A DNA stretch of 64,000 nucleotides, taken from positions 22,569 to 86,568 of the forward strand of contig CACEKG010000003.1 of NCBI GenBank assembly GCA_902560065.1, written 5' to 3'. This DNA is from an uncultured Bacteroidota bacterium (lineage in GTDB: Bacteria; Bacteroidota; Bacteroidia; Flavobacteriales; Flavobacteriaceae). Under the pieces are notes generated by a model. It saw only the letters and a program-made list of their open reading frames with translations. It did not search any database and was not told the origin of the DNA. The translations under genes and the position numbers were made by a program. Below are positions 34,716 through 43,990 of this stretch, piece by piece. The first letter of the stretch is position 1, and each line of letters begins with the position of its first letter.

Positions 34716-35750
34716 ATGCTTAAATCATTATTTTATCACTTTATAAGAAACTACCTAAAATTATATGGTTACATATATTTTAGAGATATTAAGATTTATG
34801 GTAGAGAAAATATACCTAAAAATGGAGGTTTACTATTTTCTCCTAATCATCAATCCGCATTTATAGACCCCGTACTTGTTGCATCATATAATTCTGGAAA
34901 AATTTTATCATTAACTAGAAGTGATGTTTTTGGAGGCCCTTTACAATGGTTCTTAGATGCTATGGAGATGATACCTGTATATAGGTTAAGAAATGGTTAT
35001 AGAAATCTAAAAAAAAATGAGAAAATTTTTGATAAGTGTTATAAAATACTTGGTAAAGGTAAAAAAATGCAAATGTTTTCAGAGGGAGGACTTCACACAG
35101 AATATTATCTTAAAAGAATTTCAAGAGGAAGCAGCAGACTTGTATATAATGCTCAAAAAAAATATCCTAAACAGGATATTTACATTATTCCCGTAGGAAT
35201 TAATTATGGACATCATGAAAAACCAAGATGTTCTGTTCAATTAGTTTTTGGCAAAGCCATTAAAGTTAAAGACTATATAGATAAAACTAATCTTGAATCT
35301 GAAAATATTAATAATATCCGAGATTCCTTACAAATAGAAATGGAAAACTGTTTGTGGTTACCAAAAAAAGAAGATGATTATGATTTAAAGAAAAGTTTAA
35401 TTGATAAAAAAACAACAAAAATGTCATTTTCAAAAATTAAAACTTTACTAAAAGAAAATCATAAAAATCAAAATAATATAAAAAAATCTCATTTCATTAA
35501 AAGCATTATTATAAAGATTCTTACAATCCCTAATATAATTCCTATTATTATCTCAAGAAAAATATTAACCCTCATAAAGGATAAAGATTTTATAGGATCT
35601 ATGAAATATGGATGTGGAGCAATTATTTTTCCAATATGGTGGATTACAAGTGGTTTAATATTGGTTTATTTCTTCAGTATAACAATATGTCTTATATACA
35701 TTATTTGTTCAGCTTTTTCAATAATTATAAGACAAAACTTATTATTATAA
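34716..35750 (+). CDS. PlsC-type 1-acyl-glycerol-3-phosphate acyltransferase family protein
   Basis: The 344-residue protein has an N-terminal membrane-associated segment, the acyltransferase motif PNHQSAFIDP (His and Asp spaced as in Bacteroidota members), MFSEGGLHTEYYL as the third motif, and IIPVGINYG as the fourth. Two hydrophobic segments near the C terminus (about 258-285 and 298-340) anchor it in the membrane. It probably acylates lysophosphatidate or a related lipid. It follows the crotonase gene after 105 non-coding AT-rich bases, with no terminator hairpin seen. Confidence 0.82.
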   Translation: MLKSLFYHFIRNYLKLYGYIYFRDIKIYGRENIPKNGGLLFSPNHQSAFIDPVLVASYNSGKILSLTRSDVFGGPLQWFLDAMEMIPVYRLRNGYRNLKKNEKIFDKCYKILGKGKKMQMFSEGGLHTEYYLKRISRGSSRLVYNAQKKYPKQDIYIIPVGINYGHHEKPRCSVQLVFGKAIKVKDYIDKTNLESENINNIRDSLQIEMENCLWLPKKEDDYDLKKSLIDKKTTKMSFSKIKTLLKENHKNQNNIKKSHFIKSIIIKILTIPNIIPIIISRKILTLIKDKDFIGSMKYGCGAIIFPIWWITSGLILVYFFSITICLIYIICSAFSIIIRQNLLL

Positions 35751-35901
35751 TTTTATTATAAATTTATCTTATAATTAAATCATAAAAGCATATAATTATT
35801 TACCTTAAAACAAATATTTATAATATTAAATTATAATTTATTTATTTACTATAATAAATAATTATAAATATTGATTATAATCTTGTTTGTACATTAGCAA
35901 T

Positions 35902-36861
35902 ATGGATGATTTATTAATTATTGGTGCTGGCCCTATTGGTATAGCATGCGGTATTGAGGCAAAAAAAAATAATTTAAAATATACTATTATTGACAAAGGA
36001 TGCCTTGTAAACTCTTTATATAATTACCCCCTAAATATGACTTTCTTTTCTACATCTGATCGTCTTGAAATAGGAGAAATCCCCTTTATATCAAATAATT
36101 CTAAACCTACCCGATTAGAAGCTTTAGAATATTACAGAAGAGTTTGTAGCCATTGGAAATTAAACATAAAGCTTTATGAAAAGGTCATTTCTATAACAAA
36201 AGAAAAAAATTTTAAAATCATTACTGATAAAACAACCTATAAAACCAAAAATATAGTTATTGCAACTGGATTTTATGATATTCCATTTTTATTAAATGTT
36301 CCTGGTGAGAATTTAGAAAAAGTTTATCATTATTATTCTGAACCCCATCCTTTTTATGGAATGAATATAGCTATTGTTGGTTCAGCAAACTCAGCTGTAG
36401 ATGCTGCTCTTGAAACTTATAGAAAAGGGGCTAAATCAGTTACAATGATAATTAGAGAAAATGAAATTGGAGATAATGTTAAATACTGGGTTCGCCCTGA
36501 TATTATAAATAGAATTAAAGAGGGTAGTATACCCGCATTTTTTAACTCTGAAATAATTGAAATAAAAAAAGAGAGCATAATTATTAAGACAAACAATAAA
36601 AATAAAGAACTTAAAAATGATTTCGTGCTTGCAATGACAGGTTATCAGCCAAATTTTAAATTACTTGATGAAATAGGTGTAAGTTTTGAAAAAGATAAAT
36701 ATAGAACCCCAAGATATAATAGTAAAACAATGGAGTCAAATATTAAAGGAGCTTATCTCGCGGGTGTTGTTTGTGGCGGTTATAAAACAAATAAATGGTT
36801 TATTGAAAATTCAAGAGAACATGCTCCATTAATAATGAATTCAATAAAAAAAAATAAATAA
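35902..36861 (+). CDS. ypdA: YpdA-family FAD/NAD(P)-dependent thiol-disulfide reductase
   Basis: The 319-residue flavoprotein has the FAD motif GAGPIGIACG at 8-17, TFFSTSDRLEIGEIPF, ATGFYD, a second nucleotide-binding motif AIVGSANSAVDAA and a C-terminal AGVVCGGY. This set marks YpdA, proposed bacillithiol disulfide reductase in Firmicutes and Bacteroidota. The frame could begin at TTG 35887, but the ATG at 35902 directly precedes the FAD motif. The upstream 136 bases (35751-35886) are almost pure A/T and hold no gene. Confidence 0.85.
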   Translation: MDDLLIIGAGPIGIACGIEAKKNNLKYTIIDKGCLVNSLYNYPLNMTFFSTSDRLEIGEIPFISNNSKPTRLEALEYYRRVCSHWKLNIKLYEKVISITKEKNFKIITDKTTYKTKNIVIATGFYDIPFLLNVPGENLEKVYHYYSEPHPFYGMNIAIVGSANSAVDAALETYRKGAKSVTMIIRENEIGDNVKYWVRPDIINRIKEGSIPAFFNSEIIEIKKESIIIKTNNKNKELKNDFVLAMTGYQPNFKLLDEIGVSFEKDKYRTPRYNSKTMESNIKGAYLAGVVCGGYKTNKWFIENSREHAPLIMNSIKKNK

Positions 36862-36863
36862 AG

Positions 36864-38003
36864 TTGAATATTTTAATTATTCCAGATTCATTTAAGGGTA
36901 GTCTTACGGCTACTGAAGTCTCTAAAGAAATTCATAAAGCAGTAAAAAAAATAATACCTAATAGTAAAGTTAATGAAATGCCTTTTTCTGATGGTGGAGA
37001 AGGGGCTATAGATTTTTTAAAGAATAACAAAAAAGGAACATTAATTTTAACTAAAACATTTGATCCATTAGGAAGAATAATAAATGCTCCATTTTTCTTA
37101 TTTAATGATAAAAAAACCGCTTGGATAGAACTCTCTCAAGCCTCAGGAATTAATTTATTAAAAAAATCAGAATTAAATCCTTTTAAAACTTCAACTTTTG
37201 GAACTGGTATTTTAATTAAGAAAGCTTTAGATATAGGTTGTGAGAAAATATATCTTGGAATTGGCGGAAGTTCAACCCATGACCTTGGATCAGGAATTTT
37301 TGTTGCTTTAGGTGGTAAGCTTTTAAATAAAAAAAATGTTGAAATATCATTAGGAGGAGGGGAATTAAATAAATGTGTTAGAATAAAAATAGAGTCTCTT
37401 AATAATAAAGTTAATCAAGCCCAAATAATTATAGCTTCAGATGTAAATAACCCTCTAATAGGAGTAAATGGTGCTGCAAAAATTTATTCCAAACAAAAAG
37501 GTGCATCAAAAAATCAAATAATAGAATTAGAAAAAAAATCAATTTATTTTGCAAACTTAATTAAAAAATTTAACTCAAAAGATATTACTAAAATAAGAGG
37601 GGGAGGTGCTGCAGGGGGAACTGCGGGAGGTTTATATGGACTGTTAAATTCAAAAATTAAAAATGGATTTGATATATTAAAAAAAATTTCCAACCTTGAA
37701 AAAATAATTAAAGAGTCTAATCTTGTTATTACTGGAGAAGGTCGTTTTGATAATCAAAGCTTAAATGGTAAGCTTCCCATAAGAATAGCTGAAATAACTG
37801 CTAAACATAAAGTTCCAACAATAATTTTAACAGGAAAAAAATCAGTAGATGATAAAAAAATTCAAAATGTTAATTTTAAAATTTATGATATTAATCCTCC
37901 TAATTTGCCCTTTGAAAAAGCTATTAAGCAAAGTCGAAAGAACATATCAATAAAAATGACCGAAATATTAAATTATTATTTGAAAACAAATACTCTTTTA
38001 TAA
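36864..38003 (+). CDS. Glycerate kinase (GlxK/GarK type)
   Basis: The 379-residue kinase phosphorylates glycerate. Family blocks are clear: IPDSFKGSLTATEVSKEI at the N terminus, PFSDGGEGAIDFL, GIGGSSTHDLGSG, IIASDVNNPLIG and TGEGRFDNQSL near 290. The start is TTG, two bases after the ypdA stop; no ATG gives the conserved N terminus. The next gene is a GntP permease 2 bases later, so the pair probably takes up and phosphorylates glycerate or a related sugar acid. Confidence 0.9.
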   Translation: MNILIIPDSFKGSLTATEVSKEIHKAVKKIIPNSKVNEMPFSDGGEGAIDFLKNNKKGTLILTKTFDPLGRIINAPFFLFNDKKTAWIELSQASGINLLKKSELNPFKTSTFGTGILIKKALDIGCEKIYLGIGGSSTHDLGSGIFVALGGKLLNKKNVEISLGGGELNKCVRIKIESLNNKVNQAQIIIASDVNNPLIGVNGAAKIYSKQKGASKNQIIELEKKSIYFANLIKKFNSKDITKIRGGGAAGGTAGGLYGLLNSKIKNGFDILKKISNLEKIIKESNLVITGEGRFDNQSLNGKLPIRIAEITAKHKVPTIILTGKKSVDDKKIQNVNFKIYDINPPNLPFEKAIKQSRKNISIKMTEILNYYLKTNTLL

Positions 38004-38005
38004 AA

Positions 38006-39337
38006 ATGACATTTTCAATTTTAACAATTTTAATAGCTATTTTAATTATAGTCATTGGTACATCTTATTTTAAAATTCATCCTTTTTTGGTACTACTTTT
38101 TGCAACTTTGATTTTAGCTTTTTTTAATGGTTTTAATCCTGCTCAAATTATTTCTGTTATAACATCTGGTTTTGGAAAAATAATTCAAAATATAGGATTA
38201 CTTATACTTTTTGGAACAATAATTGGTGCTTCAATGAAAAAAACAAATGCCACAAAATCAATAGCTAACGGAATTATAAACTCTTTAAAAAAACTTCCTT
38301 TACCCTTTGCAGTTAGCTTTATAGGTTATTTAGTTTCTATCCCAGTATTTTGTGATGCAGCATTTGTTATTTTATCTCAATTAAATAAAACCTTATCAAA
38401 TAAAACAAAAACTCCATTGATAGGATTAACTGTTGCACTTTCAACTGGACTTTTTGCTCCTCATGTTTTAGTTCCTCCAACACCAGGACCCTTAGCTGCA
38501 GCAGCTAACTTAAAATTAGATAATATTTTTTTATTAATTATAATAGGCGGATTTATTGCATTTATTTTAGTGTTGGCAGGAGCATTCTATGCTAATTATT
38601 TAGCAAATAAAAGTGAATATAAAGAATCCATTGAATTAAAAAATGACCCAAAAATTAAAAATGAAAAATTACCTAGCTTCTTTGAATCGATTTTGCCAAT
38701 TTTAATCCCAATATTGCTTATGTGTTTTGGATCAATAGTTTACAATTTTAACATCCCTAATAAAATTGGAAATATTGTTTCATTTATAACTAATCCAACA
38801 ATGGCAATATTTATTGGCATGTTATTATCTTTTAAAATTATTAAAGAAGGTTTAATAAAATCAATTAATTCTTCTATATCAATAGGTGTTAAACAAGCAG
38901 CACCTATTATTCTTATAACAGGAATGGGAGGTGCCTTAGGGGCCGTAATTGAACAAATGGAAATAGAAAATTATATTAATAATTTAACAATAAGCTCAAA
39001 CTTAGGTATAATATTTCCTTTTTTAATCGCAGCTTTTCTTAAAACAGCTCAGGGTTCCTCTACAATTTCAATTATAACTACATCATCAATAGTTTTTCCT
39101 TTATTACCTGCCATGGGATTAGACTCTGAAATTGGTAAAGTATGGGTTATAATGTCACTAGGTGTTGGTTCAATGACAATTTCTCACGCTAATGATTCAT
39201 ATTTTTGGGTAGTATCTCAAATGGGGAATATTGATGTAAAAAAAGCATATAAAACTCATACTGTTGGAACTTTTATACAAGGAATTTTTGGATTATTATT
39301 AGTTATTATATTTTATAATATCTGGAGTGTTTTTTAA
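38006..39337 (+). CDS. GntP family permease
   Basis: The 443-residue membrane protein has about 12 helices and matches the gluconate/H+ symporter GntP family: PVFCDAAFVIL, LVPPTPGPLAAA and AFLKTAQGSSTISIITT motifs are typical. The family imports gluconate, glycerate, idonate or fructuronate with protons. Linkage to glycerate kinase favours glycerate. The 3' end overlaps the convergent DUF4270 gene by 4 bases. Confidence 0.9.
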   Translation: MTFSILTILIAILIIVIGTSYFKIHPFLVLLFATLILAFFNGFNPAQIISVITSGFGKIIQNIGLLILFGTIIGASMKKTNATKSIANGIINSLKKLPLPFAVSFIGYLVSIPVFCDAAFVILSQLNKTLSNKTKTPLIGLTVALSTGLFAPHVLVPPTPGPLAAAANLKLDNIFLLIIIGGFIAFILVLAGAFYANYLANKSEYKESIELKNDPKIKNEKLPSFFESILPILIPILLMCFGSIVYNFNIPNKIGNIVSFITNPTMAIFIGMLLSFKIIKEGLIKSINSSISIGVKQAAPIILITGMGGALGAVIEQMEIENYINNLTISSNLGIIFPFLIAAFLKTAQGSSTISIITTSSIVFPLLPAMGLDSEIGKVWVIMSLGVGSMTISHANDSYFWVVSQMGNIDVKKAYKTHTVGTFIQGIFGLLLVIIFYNIWSVF

Positions 39338-41172
39338 TATTCTGTATAAATAATTTCTAATTGTACTTTTTTATCATTGTTTTCTTCTTCAGGCAAATTT
39401 GATCCAACTAATATAGCTCCTAAAGGATTCAAAATTGAAGACCTTGGATAATTTAAAAATTCATTTTCCCGAACTATAGCCTTTTTACGAAAAATATCAT
39501 TTATGTTTGAACTAACAACCAATCCCAAATCAAAATTGGTTGAATCTTTTCTAATAACATTTGATATGTGATTAGTTATATTAAATTTATAACGGTATGG
39601 TTTATTATTAGAATCATATTCAAGAATACCTCCAAATATTTTTTTATCTCCATTAGTCACAAATAAATCTGTTGAACCATCAATAATTAAATCCTCTAGA
39701 GGTTCCCCAGATAAAATGTCATATAAATATAATCTTTGAGCCACAAGATTATGGGCTCCTTCAAAATTATCATCTATATAAAATGATATATTAGCTTCAT
39801 TAATAATAATATTTTTATTTCTTAATTCATTTAAAAATGTATTATCGTTTGAAGAGTTTTTTGAAAACAAACGAATTAAACCATGATACTTTCCAGATTT
39901 AACAAAAAGTCTGTCCGTATGATTTCCTTCAGTCGATTCTTTAATTCTTCTCTCAATCTCTAGATTAAAAAATGAATTTTTTATTGTATTAACTCTTATT
40001 CCACCAAAAGGAATTGATATAGAACTACTTAATCTTTCAATTTCATCATCATCAGTGTCATTTTCAGTCCCGTTTTTGTTATAACTATCAAACTCATATT
40101 CTATTCTTATTTGAGCAGAATTAAAATTCAATAACATAAATAAATCACTCGAAAAATTTTCAGTTTGAATTATTAAGCCTCTTATACCGTCTAATTTGAA
40201 TGATGAGGAACTTTCCAAAACTGAATTACCTTCCATTTCAATAATTTTTCTTTGAAAAAAATCATTACTTAATGGAATTCTAATTCTTGGACTTAATCTT
40301 AGCTCAACTTTTTCCCTTTCATCTACATCTTCCGTTAAAGGATCATCTGTCAAGTAATAAAACACTAATTCTTCCAAATTTAATTTGACGTTTGTATTAG
40401 ATAACTCCTCACCAAAAAATCCTTGATCGTAGAAATCTTGATTAGAATAATAAATTTTTTGTGTTTCAAAATTATTATTTGCATCAAGGTCATTTAAATA
40501 ATATGTGAGTTCATGAACCTTGATATTAAAACTTGAATTTATATCTCCATATAATGAATCAATTTCATAAAGATTATCTTCTGAATCATAACCAGAATTA
40601 TCTAGGTCTTCATGATCTAATATTCCATCTCCATCACTATCTGAACTTAATGGATTTAATCCTGCTTGAAACTCAACAATATCTGTTAATTGGTCATCAT
40701 CTGAATTACTTTGAGGATCATTAGGATCGGAATCTTTTGAATCAATTAGCCCATCTTCATCTTTATCATTTTGATTTGTAAAAAAAGGTATTTCTAAATA
40801 AACATTTGTAACTTTTTCATTCTCAGGTATTATTGAAATATCCTCTTCACTTCCCTCTTCTTCAAAAGATTGATTTATTTTTCCAAAAACAGGAGAAGTA
40901 GAAATTTCAATTTGACTAATTATACTAGCTTCAGTAACTCCAAAAGTTGGATGATCAATTAATCCTAACTGCGCAATAGGCAAACCATCTGCTTGAACTG
41001 AATTTATTTTTTCTTGGAAAGTATATACTGGAGCAATTAACTTGTTACTTTTTAATTCCTGGTATGAAAATAAATCTCCTCCAATATTATGGAAATCCTT
41101 ATCACAACCTGTAATTAAAACTAAAATTAATGAATATTTTAAAATACTTAAAAGATCCATATTTTTCATCAA
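39334..41172 (-). CDS. DUF4270 family lipoprotein with calcium-type DxD repeats
   Basis: The 612-residue protein has a lipoprotein signal (ITGC, Cys23) and the DUF4270 start DKDFHNIGGDLF. From memory, DUF4270 lipoproteins are near-universal in Flavobacteria next to the starch-synthase-like gene; function is unknown. Residues 134-200 contain a run of Asp-rich loops (DKDEDGLIDSKD, SDSDGDGILDHEDLDNSG) like thrombospondin type 3 calcium repeats. The rest is beta-rich with SISIPFGGIRVNT-type strands. The gene follows the starch synthase-like gene by 4 bases. Confidence 0.85.
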   Translation of the reverse strand: MMKNMDLLSILKYSLILVLITGCDKDFHNIGGDLFSYQELKSNKLIAPVYTFQEKINSVQADGLPIAQLGLIDHPTFGVTEASIISQIEISTSPVFGKINQSFEEEGSEEDISIIPENEKVTNVYLEIPFFTNQNDKDEDGLIDSKDSDPNDPQSNSDDDQLTDIVEFQAGLNPLSSDSDGDGILDHEDLDNSGYDSEDNLYEIDSLYGDINSSFNIKVHELTYYLNDLDANNNFETQKIYYSNQDFYDQGFFGEELSNTNVKLNLEELVFYYLTDDPLTEDVDEREKVELRLSPRIRIPLSNDFFQRKIIEMEGNSVLESSSSFKLDGIRGLIIQTENFSSDLFMLLNFNSAQIRIEYEFDSYNKNGTENDTDDDEIERLSSSISIPFGGIRVNTIKNSFFNLEIERRIKESTEGNHTDRLFVKSGKYHGLIRLFSKNSSNDNTFLNELRNKNIIINEANISFYIDDNFEGAHNLVAQRLYLYDILSGEPLEDLIIDGSTDLFVTNGDKKIFGGILEYDSNNKPYRYKFNITNHISNVIRKDSTNFDLGLVVSSNINDIFRKKAIVRENEFLNYPRSSILNPLGAILVGSNLPEEENNDKKVQLEIIYTEY

Positions 41173-41176
41173 AGAA

Positions 41177-41983
41177 TTATATTATTTTATCAGAATAAAA
41201 ATCTGTATAAGCATTTTTTTGGGTAGACGAATCATAACATAGATGAGGTTTTTTGCTTTGATCAATTATTTCATTCAAATCTTTTGGAGTTTGGTTTGAG
41301 GAAGAAACTATTCCATCAGAATGTTTTAAACTTAATTTTATTAAGTTATTAAAATTCGCATTTGATAATGCCTCAATCTCCTCCTTAGGAATAAGATCAA
41401 ATTCCACCTTATTTTTTATTTTTTTTGAAACAACACCACTAAAATCTTTTTTATAAACAGAAGTAACTATTTTACTTTCAGAAAAAATCGGTTCATCTTT
41501 ATAATAAGTATTTAAATACAATGGGAAAAGTGCTGTAAACCAACCATGAAGGTGAATTATATCAGGAGACCAATTTAATTTCTTTACTGTTTCTATAACT
41601 CCCTTAGTAAAAAAAATCATTCTTTCATCATTATCTGAATGTAGCTTTCCTTTATCATTATGTAACAAGGATCTTCTTTTAAAATATTCTTCATTATCAA
41701 TAAAATAAACTTGCATTCTCTCCTTAGGAATAGATGCTACTTTAATTATTAGAGGCATATCTAAATCATTAATTACAAGATTCATTCCCGAGAGTCTTAT
41801 AACCTCATGCAATTGATGTCTCCTTTCGTTAATAACACCATATCTCGGAATAAAAATTCTTGTTTGTCCACCATTTTCATTAATTTCTTTAGGCAAATTA
41901 AATGAGTTTACCGCCTGCTCTGTTTGTGGCAAATATGGCACAACTTCTGAAGAAATAATCAAAACTCTTTTATTTTTCATCAA
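41177..41983 (-). CDS. Glycogen/starch synthase-like protein, N-terminal GT5 domain only
   Basis: The 268-residue protein matches only the N-terminal Rossmann domain of glycogen synthase (GT5): SSEVVPYLPQT, NENGGQTRIFIPRYG, HLHGWFTALFP. The KxGG-type glucosyl-donor motif near the start and the whole C-terminal nucleotide-sugar domain are missing, so synthase activity is doubtful. From memory, this short form is conserved in Bacteroidota beside DUF4270 and panC, so it is not recent decay. Divergent from panC across 91 bases. Confidence 0.8.
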   Translation of the reverse strand: MMKNKRVLIISSEVVPYLPQTEQAVNSFNLPKEINENGGQTRIFIPRYGVINERRHQLHEVIRLSGMNLVINDLDMPLIIKVASIPKERMQVYFIDNEEYFKRRSLLHNDKGKLHSDNDERMIFFTKGVIETVKKLNWSPDIIHLHGWFTALFPLYLNTYYKDEPIFSESKIVTSVYKKDFSGVVSKKIKNKVEFDLIPKEEIEALSNANFNNLIKLSLKHSDGIVSSSNQTPKDLNEIIDQSKKPHLCYDSSTQKNAYTDFYSDKII

Positions 41984-42074
41984 AGAATCAATCTTTTAAA
42001 GAAAAGTTTAGCGAAAATACGAAAATTATGCTTAATTATAGAAAATCTATACATTAGCCAGATCGAAAATATTT

Positions 42075-42914
42075 ATGATGTACTATTTTAAAACATCAAA
42101 AGAAATTTTAGATTTTTTAAATAAAACTAATAAATCTGTAGGTCTTGTTCCAACAATGGGAGCCCTTCATCCAGGGCATGAGTCTTTAATTAAAAAAGCT
42201 TTAATTGAAAATGAAATAGTAATTGTAAGTATTTTTGTTAATCCTACACAATTTGACAATAAAGATGATTTAATCAACTATCCAAGAAACCTTGAGAGTG
42301 ATGTAAAAAAAATCAAAAAAATAGACTCGAAAATAATAATATATAGCCCTTTAATCAAAGACCTATATGTTGACAATATAAGTGTAAAAGATTTTAATTT
42401 TGGATTTATTGGCAGTGAACTAGAAGGTCATTTCAGAAAAAATCATTTTAATTCAGTTGCTACAATAGTTGAAAAATTATTTAATCTATTTAAGCCAAAT
42501 AGAGCTTATTTTGGTGAAAAAGATTATCAACAAATACTGATCATTAAGAATTTAATCCTTAAATCAAATTTAAATGTTGAACTAACTTCATGTCCGACAG
42601 TTAGAGATCCCGATGGTTTAGCATTAAGTTCAAGAAACGATTTGCTGTCAAAAAAAGAGAGAAAAATAGCTCCTATTATATATAAAACTCTTTTAAATGT
42701 TAAAAATAAAATTAAAAATGAGCAAATTGAATCTGTTATTTTTAAGATTGAAAATGAATTTGAATCAACCCCATCCTTAAAGCTTGAATATCTAGAAATT
42801 AGAGAAGCTTTATCTCTTAAGCCAGTAAAAAAAATTAATAAAGAAAAAAAATACAGAGCTTTTATTTCTGCTATAATAGGTAAAATAAGATTAATTGATA
42901 ATATTGAATTATAA
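42075..42914 (+). CDS. panC: Pantothenate synthetase
   Basis: The 279-residue enzyme joins pantoate and beta-alanine with ATP to make pantothenate. It has the adenylation motif MGALHPGH at 28-35, VSIFVNPTQF, YFGEKDYQQ and RDPDGLALSSRN. In many Flavobacteria panD (aspartate decarboxylase, source of beta-alanine) follows directly; here it is absent. A near-match promoter element TACATTAG lies at 42050-42057. Confidence 0.96.
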   Translation: MMYYFKTSKEILDFLNKTNKSVGLVPTMGALHPGHESLIKKALIENEIVIVSIFVNPTQFDNKDDLINYPRNLESDVKKIKKIDSKIIIYSPLIKDLYVDNISVKDFNFGFIGSELEGHFRKNHFNSVATIVEKLFNLFKPNRAYFGEKDYQQILIIKNLILKSNLNVELTSCPTVRDPDGLALSSRNDLLSKKERKIAPIIYKTLLNVKNKIKNEQIESVIFKIENEFESTPSLKLEYLEIREALSLKPVKKINKEKKYRAFISAIIGKIRLIDNIEL

Positions 42915-42932
42915 TTAATATAAATACATTTG
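42904..42932 (+). promoter_or_regulatory. Promoter upstream of the LPG-synthase-type gene
   Basis: TTG (42904-42906), an 18-base spacer and TACATTTG (42925-42932) match both Bacteroidota promoter elements. It overlaps the panC stop codon, giving the following genes independent transcription. Confidence 0.55.
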
Positions 42933-42942
42933 CAAAGTGAGT

Positions 42943-42968
42943 ATCAATTTTTAAAATCAAAAATTGAT
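42943..42968 (+). other. Perfect hairpin in the leader of the LPG-synthase-type gene
   Basis: ATCAATTTTT and AAAAATTGAT form a perfect 10-base-pair stem with a 6-base loop, between the promoter and the TTG start at 42980. No U-run follows, so it is more likely a leader structure or protein site than a terminator. Confidence 0.5.
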
Positions 42969-42979
42969 CTCTTTAAATT

Positions 42980-43960
42980 TTGAAAAAACTAAGTTCATTT
43001 ATCAAATTTATCATCCCTCTTTCTCTTGGGGTTTTTTTCATCTACATAACTTTTGAAAATACTACTGAAGAAGATCGAATCACTATTATATCCTACATGA
43101 AAGAATCCAATATTTTTTATGTATTTATATCAATAATTTTTATGTTTCTAAGCCATTTATCCAGGGCATATAGATGGAAATACTTATTAGAACCTTTAGG
43201 CATTTACTCAAGCTTCATTAACAGAACACTCTCTGTATTTATATGCTATATAAGTAATTTGGGAATTCCAAGATCTGGTGAAATATTAAGAGCCACTTCT
43301 TTATCTAATTATGAAAAAATTTCATTTGAAAAAACATTTGGGTCGATTGTCGCAGAAAGGATTGTTGATCTTGGAATTTTAATTCTAATAATTATAATAT
43401 CAATGTTTTTTCATTTTGATTTAATTAGCAATTTTATCTATGAAAAAAACATAAACATAAAATATATTGTTGCCTTTTTTTCTGTTTTTTTGATTTTATT
43501 TTTGTTTTGGTTGATAGTATTAAAAAAGCTTTCTTTAAATTCTAAAAACAATATTGTAATTAAAATTAAATCAATTATTAGTGACTTCATAGAAGGTGTT
43601 TTGTCCTTAAAATCAATGCCAAATAAAAGTTCCTTTATTGTTCATACAATTTTTATTTGGTTAATGTATATAGCTATGTTTTATGTGATTAAATGGAGTT
43701 TCGCTGAAACTTATAACTTAACATTTTTACAAATTCTTCCTGCTTTCATAGCTGGTTCATTAACTATTACTGCAACTAATGGAGGTATTGGGATTTTTCC
43801 TATAGCAGTTGCCATTATGTTAAGTGCTTTTGACATATCAAAAGAAACAGGATTAGCATTCGGTTGGGTACTATGGTCAGCACAAACATTAATTATTATT
43901 GTACTTGGTGGTCTTTCTTTTTTTATATTACCTTTAGTTAATAGTTTCAACTCAAAATAA
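42980..43960 (+). CDS. Lysylphosphatidylglycerol synthase TM-domain family protein (UPF0104)
   Basis: The 326-residue integral membrane protein has about eight helices and the family motifs SHLSRAYRWKYLLEPLG, LGIPRSGEILRATSL, ERIVDLGIL and TNGGIGIFPIAVAIML. It corresponds to the flippase-type membrane domain of MprF without the aminoacyltransferase domain, so lipid transport is the best guess. The start is TTG, giving MKKLSSFIKF; it lies 30 bases before radA, with which it is probably co-transcribed. Confidence 0.85.
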   Translation: MKKLSSFIKFIIPLSLGVFFIYITFENTTEEDRITIISYMKESNIFYVFISIIFMFLSHLSRAYRWKYLLEPLGIYSSFINRTLSVFICYISNLGIPRSGEILRATSLSNYEKISFEKTFGSIVAERIVDLGILILIIIISMFFHFDLISNFIYEKNINIKYIVAFFSVFLILFLFWLIVLKKLSLNSKNNIVIKIKSIISDFIEGVLSLKSMPNKSSFIVHTIFIWLMYIAMFYVIKWSFAETYNLTFLQILPAFIAGSLTITATNGGIGIFPIAVAIMLSAFDISKETGLAFGWVLWSAQTLIIIVLGGLSFFILPLVNSFNSK

Positions 43961-43990
43961 ATTTTTTGAAAAATTAAATCAAAACACTTA

